A DNA stretch of 64,000 bases from Bacteroides helcogenes P 36-108. GTDB taxonomy: Bacteria; Bacteroidota; Bacteroidia; Bacteroidales; Bacteroidaceae. Location: NCBI RefSeq assembly GCF_000186225.1, contig NC_014933.1, positions 2,232,001-2,296,000 on the forward strand. Direction: 5' to 3'. The notes under the pieces are model-generated. The model saw only the letters and a list, made by a program, of their open reading frames with translations. It was not told the origin of the DNA and searched no databases. Positions 1 through 8,694 of this stretch are shown here, one piece after another. Position 1 is the first letter of the stretch; every line of letters begins with the position of its first letter. A program made the translations under genes and the position numbers.

Positions 1-1128
1 CCTGGCGGTGCCGGTCAGAAAATGGGTGGCTATAGAATCCGTCCAAATCAGATTGCTGGTATCGTCAAGATTTCGAGATTGACTAATGCGGCTTTTGAGG
101 ATAAGTCAAGTCGAGAAGGCATTCAGGAAAACGAGGCTTTCGCTTTGTTCAAAAACCTATTATTGCAGATAATCTCGGTTTTTGAACTTGACCGCAATAC
201 CGTCATGTACAATCTGTCGAAATTGTACAAAGGAGAACATCCACAGACAACACGGGCAAAGGAGATTGCATATAAAGCTCTTGATTCTAAGGCAGAAAAT
301 CTGTCTAAAGAAGCAGAAGATTTAAAGGTTCTTGCTGCAGACTATAAATCTTTGGAAACAGAACTCAATGACAAGGAGGTTGAACTCTCAATGCTTCGCG
401 GACTGGCGAGTATGGGAATATCTTCTGCAACATTTACTCATGAGCTCCGAAGCGTGATGATTCGCCTTTTACCGAGAAACGAGTTACTTAAGAATATTCT
501 TCTGCAATATCTACCAGAAAAACAGTTTGAAGGAATGCGATTTGACAATCCTTATCAGGAGTTAAGAAACATGAAAGAAGAAGACGAGAGGCTTTATAAT
601 TGGCTTCTTTATTCTTTAAATTCAATACGTCGAAGTAAAAGGGATTGGGTAGATATTGACTTGTCGAACTACCTTACTTTGTTTATCGAATCCTGGAGAC
701 CTATTCTATTAAGAAAATTGATACATATAGACCTCCAAATAACAAACATGGATGGCATATTACTCAAAGGATTCGAAATGGATTTGGATAGTATATTCAA
801 CAATTTTGTAACAAATTCCATATCCGCATTCCTCACTTCAAATGAAAAGAAAAAAAAGATTTCAGTAAGTGTGAGTAATGACCATGGATATGCTGTAATA
901 GACTTTGTTGATAATGGTATTGGGCTTTCTCAAGAATATAGGAATAATCCTGATGTTATTTTTAATGCTTTTGAGACATCTACAGTGGATAATCAGAACA
1001 ATAAGATTGGTACTGGCATGGGATTGTTTATCGTGAAAGGCATTATCAGCAAATATCCAGATGCTATGATTGCATTGCTGCCTGTGGAGACAGGGTTTGG
1101 AATAAGAACAATATTTAAAATCAAATGA
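1..1128 (+). CDS. GHKL ATPase / histidine-kinase-like protein (5' end outside window)
   Basis: The reading frame is open to base 1, so only the last 375 residues are visible. Counting from the Met at base 22, residues 1-60 resemble the tail of a first MutL/Hsp90-like GHKL domain. A coiled-coil stretch (about 85-125) and a histidine-kinase H-box-like FTHEL (His about 140) follow. A C-terminal GHKL ATPase then has an N-box (NNFVTNSI, about 260), a G1 box DNGIG (about 297) and a G2 box GTGMGLF (about 331). No membrane segment is visible. The stop overlaps the start of the next gene (ATGA), so the two are translationally coupled. The receiver protein downstream is the obvious phosphotransfer partner. 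Inference: a soluble sensor with two ATPase domains, in a restriction-type operon. The trigger is unknown. Autophosphorylation is inferred from the H-box only. Confidence 0.75.
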   Translation, partial: PGGAGQKMGGYRIRPNQIAGIVKISRLTNAAFEDKSSREGIQENEAFALFKNLLLQIISVFELDRNTVMYNLSKLYKGEHPQTTRAKEIAYKALDSKAENLSKEAEDLKVLAADYKSLETELNDKEVELSMLRGLASMGISSATFTHELRSVMIRLLPRNELLKNILLQYLPEKQFEGMRFDNPYQELRNMKEEDERLYNWLLYSLNSIRRSKRDWVDIDLSNYLTLFIESWRPILLRKLIHIDLQITNMDGILLKGFEMDLDSIFNNFVTNSISAFLTSNEKKKKISVSVSNDHGYAVIDFVDNGIGLSQEYRNNPDVIFNAFETSTVDNQNNKIGTGMGLFIVKGIISKYPDAMIALLPVETGFGIRTIFKIK

Positions 1129-1763
1129 TTATGAGTGATAAAATTAGATTAGTCTATTTAGATGAAGAAGAAAGTTGGCAATCACAAGCCCATTCTGTAC
1201 TGAAGAATGACTTTCAACTTCACATTCCACAATATATGCCTCATAATATAGAGGACATTTGGCGGGATGTATGCGAATTCGATGCTCAGGCTGTATTAAT
1301 TGATTATCGCTTGAATGATACCGGCAATGTATCGTATACTGGCGATGACGTTATACGTGAACTTCATCGGCACAATAAACATCTACCAATGTTTATTATA
1401 ACATCGTATGAGGACAATGCACTGATAGAGTGTAAAGAAGCCCAAATTATCCGTGGTAAAGAATTGTTTACCGACGCAAAGCAATACGAAAAGCTAAAAA
1501 GCATCATTACGGCAAATGTAAATAACTATAACAGCCGTAAAGCATCGGCTGAAAATATGGTCAAAAAGTTCCAAGATAAAGTTTCCAAGGGGGAGAACTT
1601 GACAAATGAAGAGTCGGCAACTAAATTTGAGGCTGAACTTTACTTGTCCGAGTTGGATTTGGACAATAGCGTTCGCTCTGATTTGATTACAAGCAAATCA
1701 AATGATACATTGGAGGAATTGCTGAAAGTTGCACAAAGCATTGTTGATTTGCACAAGAAGTAG
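1125..1763 (+). CDS. Receiver-domain protein without a known output domain
   Basis: The 212-residue product has a CheY-like N-terminal half: acidic residues DEEE at 13-16, a phosphoacceptor candidate Asp60 in LIDYRLND, and TS at 93-94. The usual conserved Lys could be Lys112 (RGKELF), but this is uncertain. Residues 125-212 are charged, helical and probably coiled-coil. There is no HTH, GGDEF or other familiar output domain. It overlaps the ATPase gene by 4 bp and lies 3 bp before the HNH gene, so it is part of one transcript. The likely role is to receive phosphate from the upstream kinase-like protein and act by protein contact, possibly on the nuclease or methylase. A second in-frame ATG lies two codons downstream. 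The receiver fold is fairly sure; the partner is inference. Confidence 0.72.
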   Translation: MIMSDKIRLVYLDEEESWQSQAHSVLKNDFQLHIPQYMPHNIEDIWRDVCEFDAQAVLIDYRLNDTGNVSYTGDDVIRELHRHNKHLPMFIITSYEDNALIECKEAQIIRGKELFTDAKQYEKLKSIITANVNNYNSRKASAENMVKKFQDKVSKGENLTNEESATKFEAELYLSELDLDNSVRSDLITSKSNDTLEELLKVAQSIVDLHKK

Positions 1764-1766
1764 GCT

Positions 1767-2351
1767 ATGACAGATTTCAGAAAAACAACCCCCGCTCGTC
1801 GGACATCAGTGCCGGTATATAAGACTTATAACGAATACAAGTCATTGTTGTGCGAAGATTTTCATCAACGCTGCGGTTATTGCGGAGATCATGAATTCTT
1901 TAGGGACACTTATTACGAAGTTGACCACTTTGTTCCCAAGAAGCATCTTGTAAATATATCTCCCACAGAGTATTCTAATTTGATCTATTCATGCCGTTCT
2001 TGCAATAATTCTAAACGCGCAAAGTGGCCGACGAAGGATGAGAATATCCATAATGATGGAAAGCAAGGCTTCATAGATCCTTGTGATGCTGCTTATGCAG
2101 AGCAATTTGAAAGACTGGCAGATGGATCTATTCATTCAACAACTGATCTTGGTGATTGGATGTGGTCTGCACTTAACTTCGGAAATCCTGTCCATCGTGT
2201 GAAGTGGAGGTTGGAAGAAGTCAAGATTCTGCTCAAAGAGCTAGATGAAGTGAGCATTGATTCGCTAGAGGAACTGAAAACTAAAGACGAACTGAACAGA
2301 TTATACCGCGAGTTAGAAGAACAGTTTAGGGGAAAACCAAACTTTGCCTAA
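1767..2351 (+). CDS. HNH endonuclease
   Basis: The 194-residue protein carries a zinc-stabilised HNH (beta-beta-alpha-Me) nuclease core. It has CGYC at 36-39, the catalytic-type Asp53-His54 pair (EVDHFVPK), Asn71 and CRSCNNSK at 76-83. This is the layout of McrA/RecA-NHN-type and PtuB-like nucleases. Residues 130-194 are a charged helical tail that could contact DNA or a partner. It starts 3 bp after the receiver gene and ends 3 bp before the methylase gene, so all four genes form one unit. Without an SMC-like ATPase partner it does not fit Septu. The adjacent methylase suggests it is the cutting half of a restriction pair. The nuclease fold is well supported; the target is unknown. Confidence 0.85.
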   Translation: MTDFRKTTPARRTSVPVYKTYNEYKSLLCEDFHQRCGYCGDHEFFRDTYYEVDHFVPKKHLVNISPTEYSNLIYSCRSCNNSKRAKWPTKDENIHNDGKQGFIDPCDAAYAEQFERLADGSIHSTTDLGDWMWSALNFGNPVHRVKWRLEEVKILLKELDEVSIDSLEELKTKDELNRLYRELEEQFRGKPNFA

Positions 2352-2354
2352 TCA

Positions 2355-4124
2355 ATGAACTCTCAAATCTTTGCATATCTCAAACGAAAACAACTTACAG
2401 ATACACGAACAGTAAATCGCCTGTTCGTGTCTTCTTTTGTGTTGCTTAGTGATTTGAAAATTGAGAATAATTATGTCATTAAGAGTTTACTCATAGACAA
2501 AGAAGATGAAGATTTTGACTTGTTGCAGGAGTTTGTGTCAAAGATTCATCATTTCCATCCTGCACCGATGACAATAGAAGACATGATTAGCCTTTTCGAA
2601 TTTGTCATTTCGCCGGCCGATCGCATAGTGACTGGAGCCGTCTATACACCTAAATACGTAAGGGAGAACATCATTGAAACTTGCTTAAACACAATACCCA
2701 ATGAACATATACAACATATTCGTGTGGCAGATATTGCTTGTGGTTGTGGTGGTTTCTTGATGGATGTTGCATTATTTTTGCACAACAACACAGGGAGGGC
2801 ATTTTATGACATCTACCAAAAATCAGTATATGGGATTGATATCCAAGAGTATTCTGTGGAAAGAACAAAAATTCTACTTTCACTTTTGGCTTTGCTTCAT
2901 GGAGAAGACTTGGACTTTGATTTCAATGTTCTTCAAGCAAATACATTAGATTTTAACACTGCAGAATGGAACCAGGATTACAAACATTTTGATGTTATTG
3001 TCGGCAATCCACCGTATGTCTGTTCGCGCAATGTAGATGCTACCACAAAGGAAAAGATGTTGCAATATGAAGTTTGTCTGTCAGGACATCCCGATTTGTA
3101 TATTCCTTTTTTCCAAATAGCAACTGAAATGCTGAATGACGGTGGAAGATTGGGATTCATCACAATGAATAGCTTTATTCGTTCGGTTAATGGCAGAGCT
3201 GTGCGGAATTATTTTTCTCGTGGCATTCATGATATTTCAATATTGGATTTTCGTGGCTATCAGGTTTTCCAAAAGAAAAGTACATATACATGTCTTTTCT
3301 TCCTCACAAAGAATCAAGCGTCAGATACACTACATTACGCCGTTAATGAGAATGGAGATTTAAACGCAATGCTAGAATTTACTAATATCTTATATAACCA
3401 ACTTGATAACAAAAAAGGATGGAGTCTCAATGATTTTGAAGCAGTACGCCAAATAGAGTCTGCTGGAATTCCTATTGGCGAATATTGTCAGTCCCGTCAC
3501 GGTATAGCAACACTCAGCAACAAGACTTACATATTCAAGCCTGTCGCGGAGGATGACAACTATTATTATCTGGAATCTAAAGATAAACGCTTCCCTATAG
3601 AAAAGGCAATATGCAGAAATGTCGTCAACTCCAACAAACTCAACTCAAAAGTTTCTTTTGAAAGCATTATCGAGAAACTGATTTTTCCGTACTACATCAA
3701 CGAAGGGCGAGCCACAATTATTGAGGAGTCAGTTATGAAGACCACTTTCCCTTATACTTATGCTTACCTCTCTTCCCAGCGCAAGCAACTCGCTGAGCGT
3801 GACAAAGGCAAGACAGACAAGTATCCCACATGGTATGCATACGGCAGAACTCAGTCGCTCATAATGCCAAGATATAAATTATTCTTCCCGAAGTTCGCAA
3901 ACAAACCTCTTCATTGTGTTTTGAGAGACGATGCAGACCTGATGCTATACAATGGCGTTGCATTTGTTAGCGACGACCTTGAAAAACTGCAAGTCCTGAA
4001 AAGCATTCTTGATAGTAATGTCTTTTGGAACTATCTTGTCAAGAACGCAAAACCATACTCAACGGGATATTATTCGCTTAGTGGAGTTGATATTAAGAAT
4101 TTTGGTATGCCCACTATAAAATAG
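2355..4124 (+). CDS. N6-adenine DNA methyltransferase, TaqI/Eco57I-like
   Basis: The 589-residue protein would methylate adenine in a specific DNA sequence using SAM. Visible motifs are a motif X-like GAVYTPKYVREN (94-105), SAM-binding motif I VADIACGCGGF (124-134) and catalytic motif IV NPPY (218-221). A C-terminal half of about 250 residues resembles a TaqI-type target-recognition domain. The motif order (X, I, IV, recognition domain) is that of the gamma class. There is no N-terminal PD-(D/E)XK nuclease of the type IIG kind, so cleavage may come from the HNH protein encoded 3 bp upstream. The gene ends the cassette; the next 260 bp hold only relics. Function as a methylase is secure; pairing with the HNH protein is inference. 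Confidence 0.88.
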   Translation: MNSQIFAYLKRKQLTDTRTVNRLFVSSFVLLSDLKIENNYVIKSLLIDKEDEDFDLLQEFVSKIHHFHPAPMTIEDMISLFEFVISPADRIVTGAVYTPKYVRENIIETCLNTIPNEHIQHIRVADIACGCGGFLMDVALFLHNNTGRAFYDIYQKSVYGIDIQEYSVERTKILLSLLALLHGEDLDFDFNVLQANTLDFNTAEWNQDYKHFDVIVGNPPYVCSRNVDATTKEKMLQYEVCLSGHPDLYIPFFQIATEMLNDGGRLGFITMNSFIRSVNGRAVRNYFSRGIHDISILDFRGYQVFQKKSTYTCLFFLTKNQASDTLHYAVNENGDLNAMLEFTNILYNQLDNKKGWSLNDFEAVRQIESAGIPIGEYCQSRHGIATLSNKTYIFKPVAEDDNYYYLESKDKRFPIEKAICRNVVNSNKLNSKVSFESIIEKLIFPYYINEGRATIIEESVMKTTFPYTYAYLSSQRKQLAERDKGKTDKYPTWYAYGRTQSLIMPRYKLFFPKFANKPLHCVLRDDADLMLYNGVAFVSDDLEKLQVLKSILDSNVFWNYLVKNAKPYSTGYYSLSGVDIKNFGMPTIK

Positions 4125-4383
4125 AAGAAAGGAAAATGTGTCATAGAATAAAAAGCTCTAATAGGCTTCTATAACCAATCTATTGTAGGGATATTCAGTA
4201 AATGTTCCTCCTCAATAATTAGCAGCATGTGGAAATGACTATTTTTTCATTTCACATGCTATTTCCATTATCCTTTTCTTCCTTAGATATTCCAAATAAC
4301 TCTGTATTGTCATGACGTTTCAAGAGCACTCCATAGGCGTTTCTATTTTAGATTATAGCTTCATGTCACGTAGCTTTATCCTG
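4125..4383. other. Gap with an imperfect hairpin
   Basis: No convincing gene is present. At about 4223-4262 AGCATGTGGAAATGA pairs with TCATTTCACATGCT (one bulged G) around a T-rich loop, which could end transcription of the methylase operon. On the minus strand a short open stretch covers the same hairpin but has no recognisable relatives. Confidence 0.4.
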
Positions 4384-6904
4384 TCTGTTTCTGATTTTCT
4401 CTGTCATCAATATACAACTTAGATAAGACCAAGCAAGATGTAGAGGATTTTCTGTTAGTGTGTTGTATCACACGTGACATGTTTGCTAAAGCAGAAGCTC
4501 ACTCACAAAAGACAGTCATTGAAATTGCAAAGCTTGCATAGGAAAAAGGTGCTATTGTTATTCCTGCACATATTGACGAGTTCAATGGTTTAGAATATTG
4601 CGCAAGTTCTGCTTCTGTAAAAGAGTTTTTAAATTTGCCATTTATTCATGCTGTACAGTTGTACATCAAGAACTGCTTGATCCTTCGCTGAAAGTGAAGG
4701 AAAATCAAGATATTGTAGATGCAATAAACGCTTACTATAACAATCCCCCTGTGGCAATAGGTGCAGATAGCATAAAAGCAGCATACGATGGTATGACAGT
4801 GGCAAAAGTGACTAACAAGAAACTACTCACATTCTCTGATAATCCAGATGCAGTAAATCCAGCTAAACATGGTCTGGCTGGCATAGGCAAGCGTTATACA
4901 TGGATAAAGATGGATGGAAAACCTACTTTCGAAAGCTTATGCCGAGCACTCATGATGCCGGAACGCACAGTTCATTGTTTCAAGAGCCTTCTATCTCAAT
5001 ACAAATTGCCCTCATTGTGGATACATAAGATTACAATTCAGAATACTTCACTCACAAAGAATGACTTTGTGTTCAGTATGGACTTTAATCCACAACTGAC
5101 CACCATTATAGGAGGTTGAGGTAGTGGAAAATCAAGTATTTTACGTTTTATACGTGCCGTATTTGAAAAAGAGGATGATTTGAAAGAACTGTCTGATATT
5201 TCAGAAGATCACAGAGAGTTTTTCAAACTTATTGATGCTGATGGATGTGATGTGTTGACCAAGTATACACGAATAGAGGTTTACTTCGTACGTGATGAAC
5301 TGGAGTATAGGATTGTTTATGTCTATTCTAATAATCCACATATCATTGTAGAACGTCTAAATGTAAAGACGAATGAATACGAACAAGTGAATGGCGAAGG
5401 ATTTATTGATTTTTTTCGATTTGAGCAATATTCTCAGAAACAGATATTTTCTATAGCACAGAAACCAACTTCACTGCGTAATCGTATAGATAATGTTATG
5501 CCAGAAGTTGGAGAAATTATAGTAGCGTGTAGCCAGTTACGTGAAGATTATCAAAGTCTAATGGCTAATAAACGTGCTCTGCAGTAAGCTATACAAACGA
5601 AAGGTAAGTTAAATACCGAGATAAAAGACTTGGAAAGTAAAATACAGCTTTTAAAACAAAGTGGTATTTCTGATGTAATATCAAAACAACAAAATTTTAT
5701 TCGTCAGAAGCATCTGTTGCAATTGTATCTTGAAACTGTAAATGATACTATTGGGGATATGCAATCTATCTTGCCTACATTTAATGATTTTCAACCATTC
5801 GATGTGAGTCCCCTTGAAGAGATTTATCAAGACGAAATTAATGCTTTACTGGGAGTTTTGACAGAGTCGATTGTGTAGAGGGAAAATATTTGGCGCAAAG
5901 GTTGTTGAACTTAATACTCTATTACATAAGGCAACTGAGAACTTGAAAGAAACTTCTTTGTTCTTCAATGCAGAAACTAGTGAGCAATTATTTGTTCAGA
6001 AAAAGAAAGAACTTGAAGATAAAGGCGTTACGGATATATCTAATATTGAAAAATTCACAAAACAAATAGCGAAAAAAATGAAGAATTGAATAAGATTGCT
6101 CAAAAAGAAGCAAAATTGCAGTCAATAGATGAACGTATCGGTATCACATTTAAGAAATTTGCAGAAAAGCGAACTAAGCTAACGGATATGCGTGATGAGT
6201 TTATTAATGCACGTATTAACTCTGACAAGATAAAGCCATATGCTGATCAAATTGATTTTGAGCAGAAGTTTCGTCGGATTATTCAAAAACTGGAAGTTAT
6301 GAGAAAGGAATGGAAACGGTTCTTGGTGTAGTTTATTCTAGTAGAGATATACTAGCTGGACTGAGAGATCTCAAGAAAACGATGTATGATATACATTACA
6401 ATGTTTATACAGGAGATGCGTATGATGGACATTTTACTCGAATGATTCAAGAACTCAATTCAACCCAAATGGATAGGATAGACTTACTATATCCTGAAGA
6501 TGAGATTGAGATGAAGTATAAAATCGTGATGGTAATTTCAAACCTTTAGCTGTAGCATCAGCGGGATAAAAGACTACTGCTATCTTGACATTCATTCTTT
6601 CGTTTGGTGATAATCCACTCATTCTTGACCAACCAGAGGATGATCTTGATAATAGGCTTGTTTATGACCTTATCGTTGATAGAATCCGACAGATAAAGGA
6701 GTCGAGGCTAGTAGTTATAGTAACCCATAATGCCAACATAACAGTGAATGGTGATGCCGAATATGTGATTTCTATGTCATCAGATACTCACAATCTAAAA
6801 ATACAGGCACAAGGTACGGTTGAAAAAATGAGGTTAAAAATGAAATTTGCGAAGTTATGGAAGGGGGGGCTTTAAAACAAGAGCAAAAAGATATGAATCA
6901 TTAG
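4384..6904 (+). pseudogene. TrlF-like PHP-associated SMC-like ATPase, decayed
   Basis: Joining several frames rebuilds one long protein. Early parts resemble the end of a PHP domain (ITRDMFAKAEAHSQK, then IVIPAHIDEFNG at about 4550). A Walker A region follows at about 5105-5135, then a long coiled coil, then a signature region and Walker B (LILDQPEDDLDN, about 6618-6655). It is broken many times. A stop TAG lies at 4539 and a frameshift near 4660. TGA at 5117 sits inside Walker A (GG-stop-GSGKSS) and TAA lies at 5585. Frameshifts lie near 5870, 6070 (A-run), 6320 and 6525. TAA at 6567 sits inside the signature (SAG-stop-KTTA), and a late frameshift in a G-run near 6863 precedes the natural-looking end at 6904. 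The PHP N-terminus appears lost. TrlF-like proteins often occur in defence islands. It is not functional as an ATPase. Confidence 0.8.
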
Positions 6905-6975
6905 ATAGAAAGTAATGCTGATGAGGTGATTGAACTTTAAATTTTATATGTAGATTATGAAAAAATGAGGGGGAG

Positions 6976-7006
6976 TTTGTCGTTTCTAAAAATATTTCTA
7001 CCTTTG
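6976..7006 (+). promoter_or_regulatory. Bacteroides-type promoter
   Basis: TTTG at 6976-6979 and TACCTTTG at 6999-7006 are separated by 19 bp, which matches the Bacteroidota sigma-ABfr consensus. It faces a stretch with no gene, so it would drive a short non-coding transcript ending at the terminator at 7227. Confidence 0.6.
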
Positions 7007-7130
7007 TATAGTAATGTTGTATGAATTGACATCATAAGGACATTTTGTGACTGAATCAGACAAACTTCGGTTACTAAAACATTACTAAGAGAAAAATTGA
7101 CATTATTATAACCTTGTAAATAAGGAACTT

Positions 7131-7163
7131 GGAGAGAAAAGGTTCATAACCCTGTCTCTCCGC
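7131..7163 (+). pseudogene. Decayed tRNA-Ser end / attachment-site-like sequence
   Basis: GGAGAGA (7131-7137) pairs perfectly with TCTCTCC (7155-7161), as in a tRNA acceptor stem. Between them GGTT-CAT-AACC resembles a T-arm remnant. The 3' part CCCTGTCTCTCCGC is identical to the 3' end of the intact tRNA-Ser at 13394. The downstream terminator is also a near copy of the one after that tRNA. The anticodon and D arms are missing, so this is a relic. It was probably made when an element integrated into a second tRNA-Ser gene. An attachment-site role is inference. Confidence 0.55.
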
Positions 7164-7191
7164 AGGACTGATTATAGTCCGTTAAATGGAT

Positions 7192-7227
7192 AAGTCCTAC
7201 AAACTCAACGTTTGTAGGACTTTTTTT
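7192..7227 (+). terminator. Rho-independent terminator
   Basis: AAGTCCTACAAAC pairs with GTTTGTAGGACTT around a 5-nt loop and runs into seven T. It closely resembles the terminator after tRNA-Ser at 13515-13551. Confidence 0.8.
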
Positions 7228-7258
7228 CCTTAAGCTGGCTTCTGCTTCTATATGTTTT

Positions 7259-7963
7259 TTATTTTTTCTGAAAATCGAGGGTTATATACTTCTCACCGTC
7301 ATATAGGCTCTTGACGTGAATTCTCAATCCTTTTTTATCTTTTAATAAATCTGCTATATTATCCAGTTTAAAAGAAACAAGTCCGGTTCCTAACGCTATC
7401 GGATTATCATCATAGGCATTATGCCGGAATTCAAGATTGACATAGTCTGATTGGGGCTTTTCACTGGCGGAGCTTTCATTTATGACTAAATTCAGCAGAT
7501 GCTTTTTGGCTTGGTTGTTACTGTTATAAATCTGGAACTTAATATTGATATAATTTCCTGTAATCCATATTGGCTCAATAATATTGATACGATCACTACC
7601 TATACTGTCTATTTTGTCGGCAGTCATGAAATAGATATCTTTGGTAAGAATATTCTCTATGTGTTTTATTTGGGCATTATATTCATATCCTTCTTTATTC
7701 TCATTTAGCTTGTCGAAATAGACAAAAGCACGTTGCCCGTCGATTATAGTATAATTATGGAGGGCGGTAGTATCTCCAGGATAAAGTCTGCTGCCTTCAT
7801 CCAATGCAAAATAATAATCGTTCCCCTTAATTAGTTTTAGAGTGCCTGTCGCAAATAAAGAGGGATATTGGTTATCCCAATCATTGTCCAAACATGATTG
7901 CAACATAAAAGTATTAAGGAGTAGGAGAATGGATGTGATGAGTGTAATGCTCGGTTTCTTCAT
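7259..7963 (-). CDS. NigD-like lipoprotein
   Basis: The 234-residue product starts at the ATG at 7963 (a start four codons upstream is less likely). It begins with MKKPSITLIT, a hydrophobic core and the lipobox LQSC, so it is exported and lipid-anchored. The body is a beta-rich domain with the pattern of Bacteroides NigD/NigD-like proteins: an N-terminal domain about YFALDEGSRLYPGDT and a C-terminal Ig-like strand set ending near YITLDFQKK. NigD proteins were named from a bacteriocin-related locus in Bacteroides; their molecular role is unknown. It stands alone, convergent to the island at its left. Family assignment is fairly strong. Confidence 0.75.
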   Translation of the reverse strand: MKKPSITLITSILLLLNTFMLQSCLDNDWDNQYPSLFATGTLKLIKGNDYYFALDEGSRLYPGDTTALHNYTIIDGQRAFVYFDKLNENKEGYEYNAQIKHIENILTKDIYFMTADKIDSIGSDRINIIEPIWITGNYINIKFQIYNSNNQAKKHLLNLVINESSASEKPQSDYVNLEFRHNAYDDNPIALGTGLVSFKLDNIADLLKDKKGLRIHVKSLYDGEKYITLDFQKK

Positions 7964-8062
7964 AAAATAGGTCATTTTTCTTTTTTTATCTAATTCTGTT
8001 TAAAAAATACATTTATGCATTATATACTGCATAGTAAAGTGTTAAAGAAGTAAAAGAGTGTC

Positions 8063-8091
8063 TTTCATCTCTGTTTGATGCAGTATTTTTG
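8063..8091 (+). promoter_or_regulatory. Probable promoter of the ECF sigma operon
   Basis: TTTC at 8063-8066 and TATTTTTG at 8084-8091 are 17 bp apart, slightly short for the Bacteroidota consensus. They lie 43 bp before the chosen start of the sigma gene. Confidence 0.45.
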
Positions 8092-8133
8092 CACTAATTG
8101 CATTTAGAAGATAAACACGTGTTAAAAGGAAGA

Positions 8134-8682
8134 ATGGAAGAACAGGAACTGGCAGAACGTTGCAGGTTAGGAGATAATCTTGCTCGCAAAGAACTGTATG
8201 AGCACTATGCAGGACGTATGCTTAGCGTATGCCTTCGTTATGCCGGAGACAGGGAGACTGCGCAGGATTTAATGCACGATGGTTTCCTGAAGCTTTTTAA
8301 CTCTTTTGATAAATTTACATGGTGGGGAAAAGGGTCCTTGCGTGCATGGATGGAGCGTGTAATGGTGAATACGGTATTGCAGTATTTACGGAAGAATGAT
8401 GTTATGCGCCAGTCGGCAGCATTGGACAATATGCCTGAAACGTATGAAGAGCCGGATGCTTCAACAATGGATGTTATTCCCAAAAGGGTATTGATGCAAT
8501 TTATCTGTGAATTGCCTGTCGGTTACCGCACTGTATTTAACTTATATGTTTTAGAAGATAAGACTCATAAAGAGATAGCTCAGATATTGGGTATTAATGA
8601 AAAATCATCCGCTTCACAATTAGTACGTGCTAAAGCGGCTTTAGCTACAAAAGTGCGCGAATGGATGAAAAAAAATATGTAA
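8134..8682 (+). CDS. ECF-type RNA polymerase sigma-70 factor
   Basis: The 182-residue protein has region 2 (about residues 15-80: AGDRETAQDLMHDGFLKLF) and region 4 (about 125-175: ELPVGYRTVFNLYVLEDK, then a helix-turn-helix around HKEIAQILGINEKSS), with no region 1 or 3, as in ECF factors. The ATG at 8134 is preferred over an upstream TTG because it follows AAAAGGAAG and starts exactly where family similarity starts (MEEQELAERC). It lies 12 bp before the anti-sigma/barrel gene, so the two form an operon. The target genes cannot be told from the sequence. Confidence 0.9.
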   Translation: MEEQELAERCRLGDNLARKELYEHYAGRMLSVCLRYAGDRETAQDLMHDGFLKLFNSFDKFTWWGKGSLRAWMERVMVNTVLQYLRKNDVMRQSAALDNMPETYEEPDASTMDVIPKRVLMQFICELPVGYRTVFNLYVLEDKTHKEIAQILGINEKSSASQLVRAKAALATKVREWMKKNM

Positions 8683-8694
8683 ACGAAAGAATAT

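Larger units (their letters stand above)
6905..7258. other. Intergenic region with promoter, decayed tRNA-Ser and terminator
   Basis: No ORF of note. The region holds a near-consensus plus-strand promoter (6976-7006), a tRNA-Ser-like remnant (7131-7163) and a strong terminator (7192-7227), listed separately. A small stem GGACT/AGTCC lies at about 7164-7179. A transcript of about 215 nt would run from about 7013 to 7227. Confidence 0.6.

Noticed and set aside
1..1763. Detocs system
   Set aside because: There is a kinase-like and receiver pair, but no PNP-type effector or the second receiver gene expected of Detocs in the visible part.
1767..2351. Septu PtuB
   Set aside because: The HNH protein is of the right kind but the partner is not a PtuA-type ATPase gene next to it; the only SMC-like ATPase is the TrlF-like pseudogene.
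4598..6875. Several separate small genes between 4.6 and 6.9 kb
   Set aside because: Together they rebuild one TrlF-like protein; they are pieces of a pseudogene.
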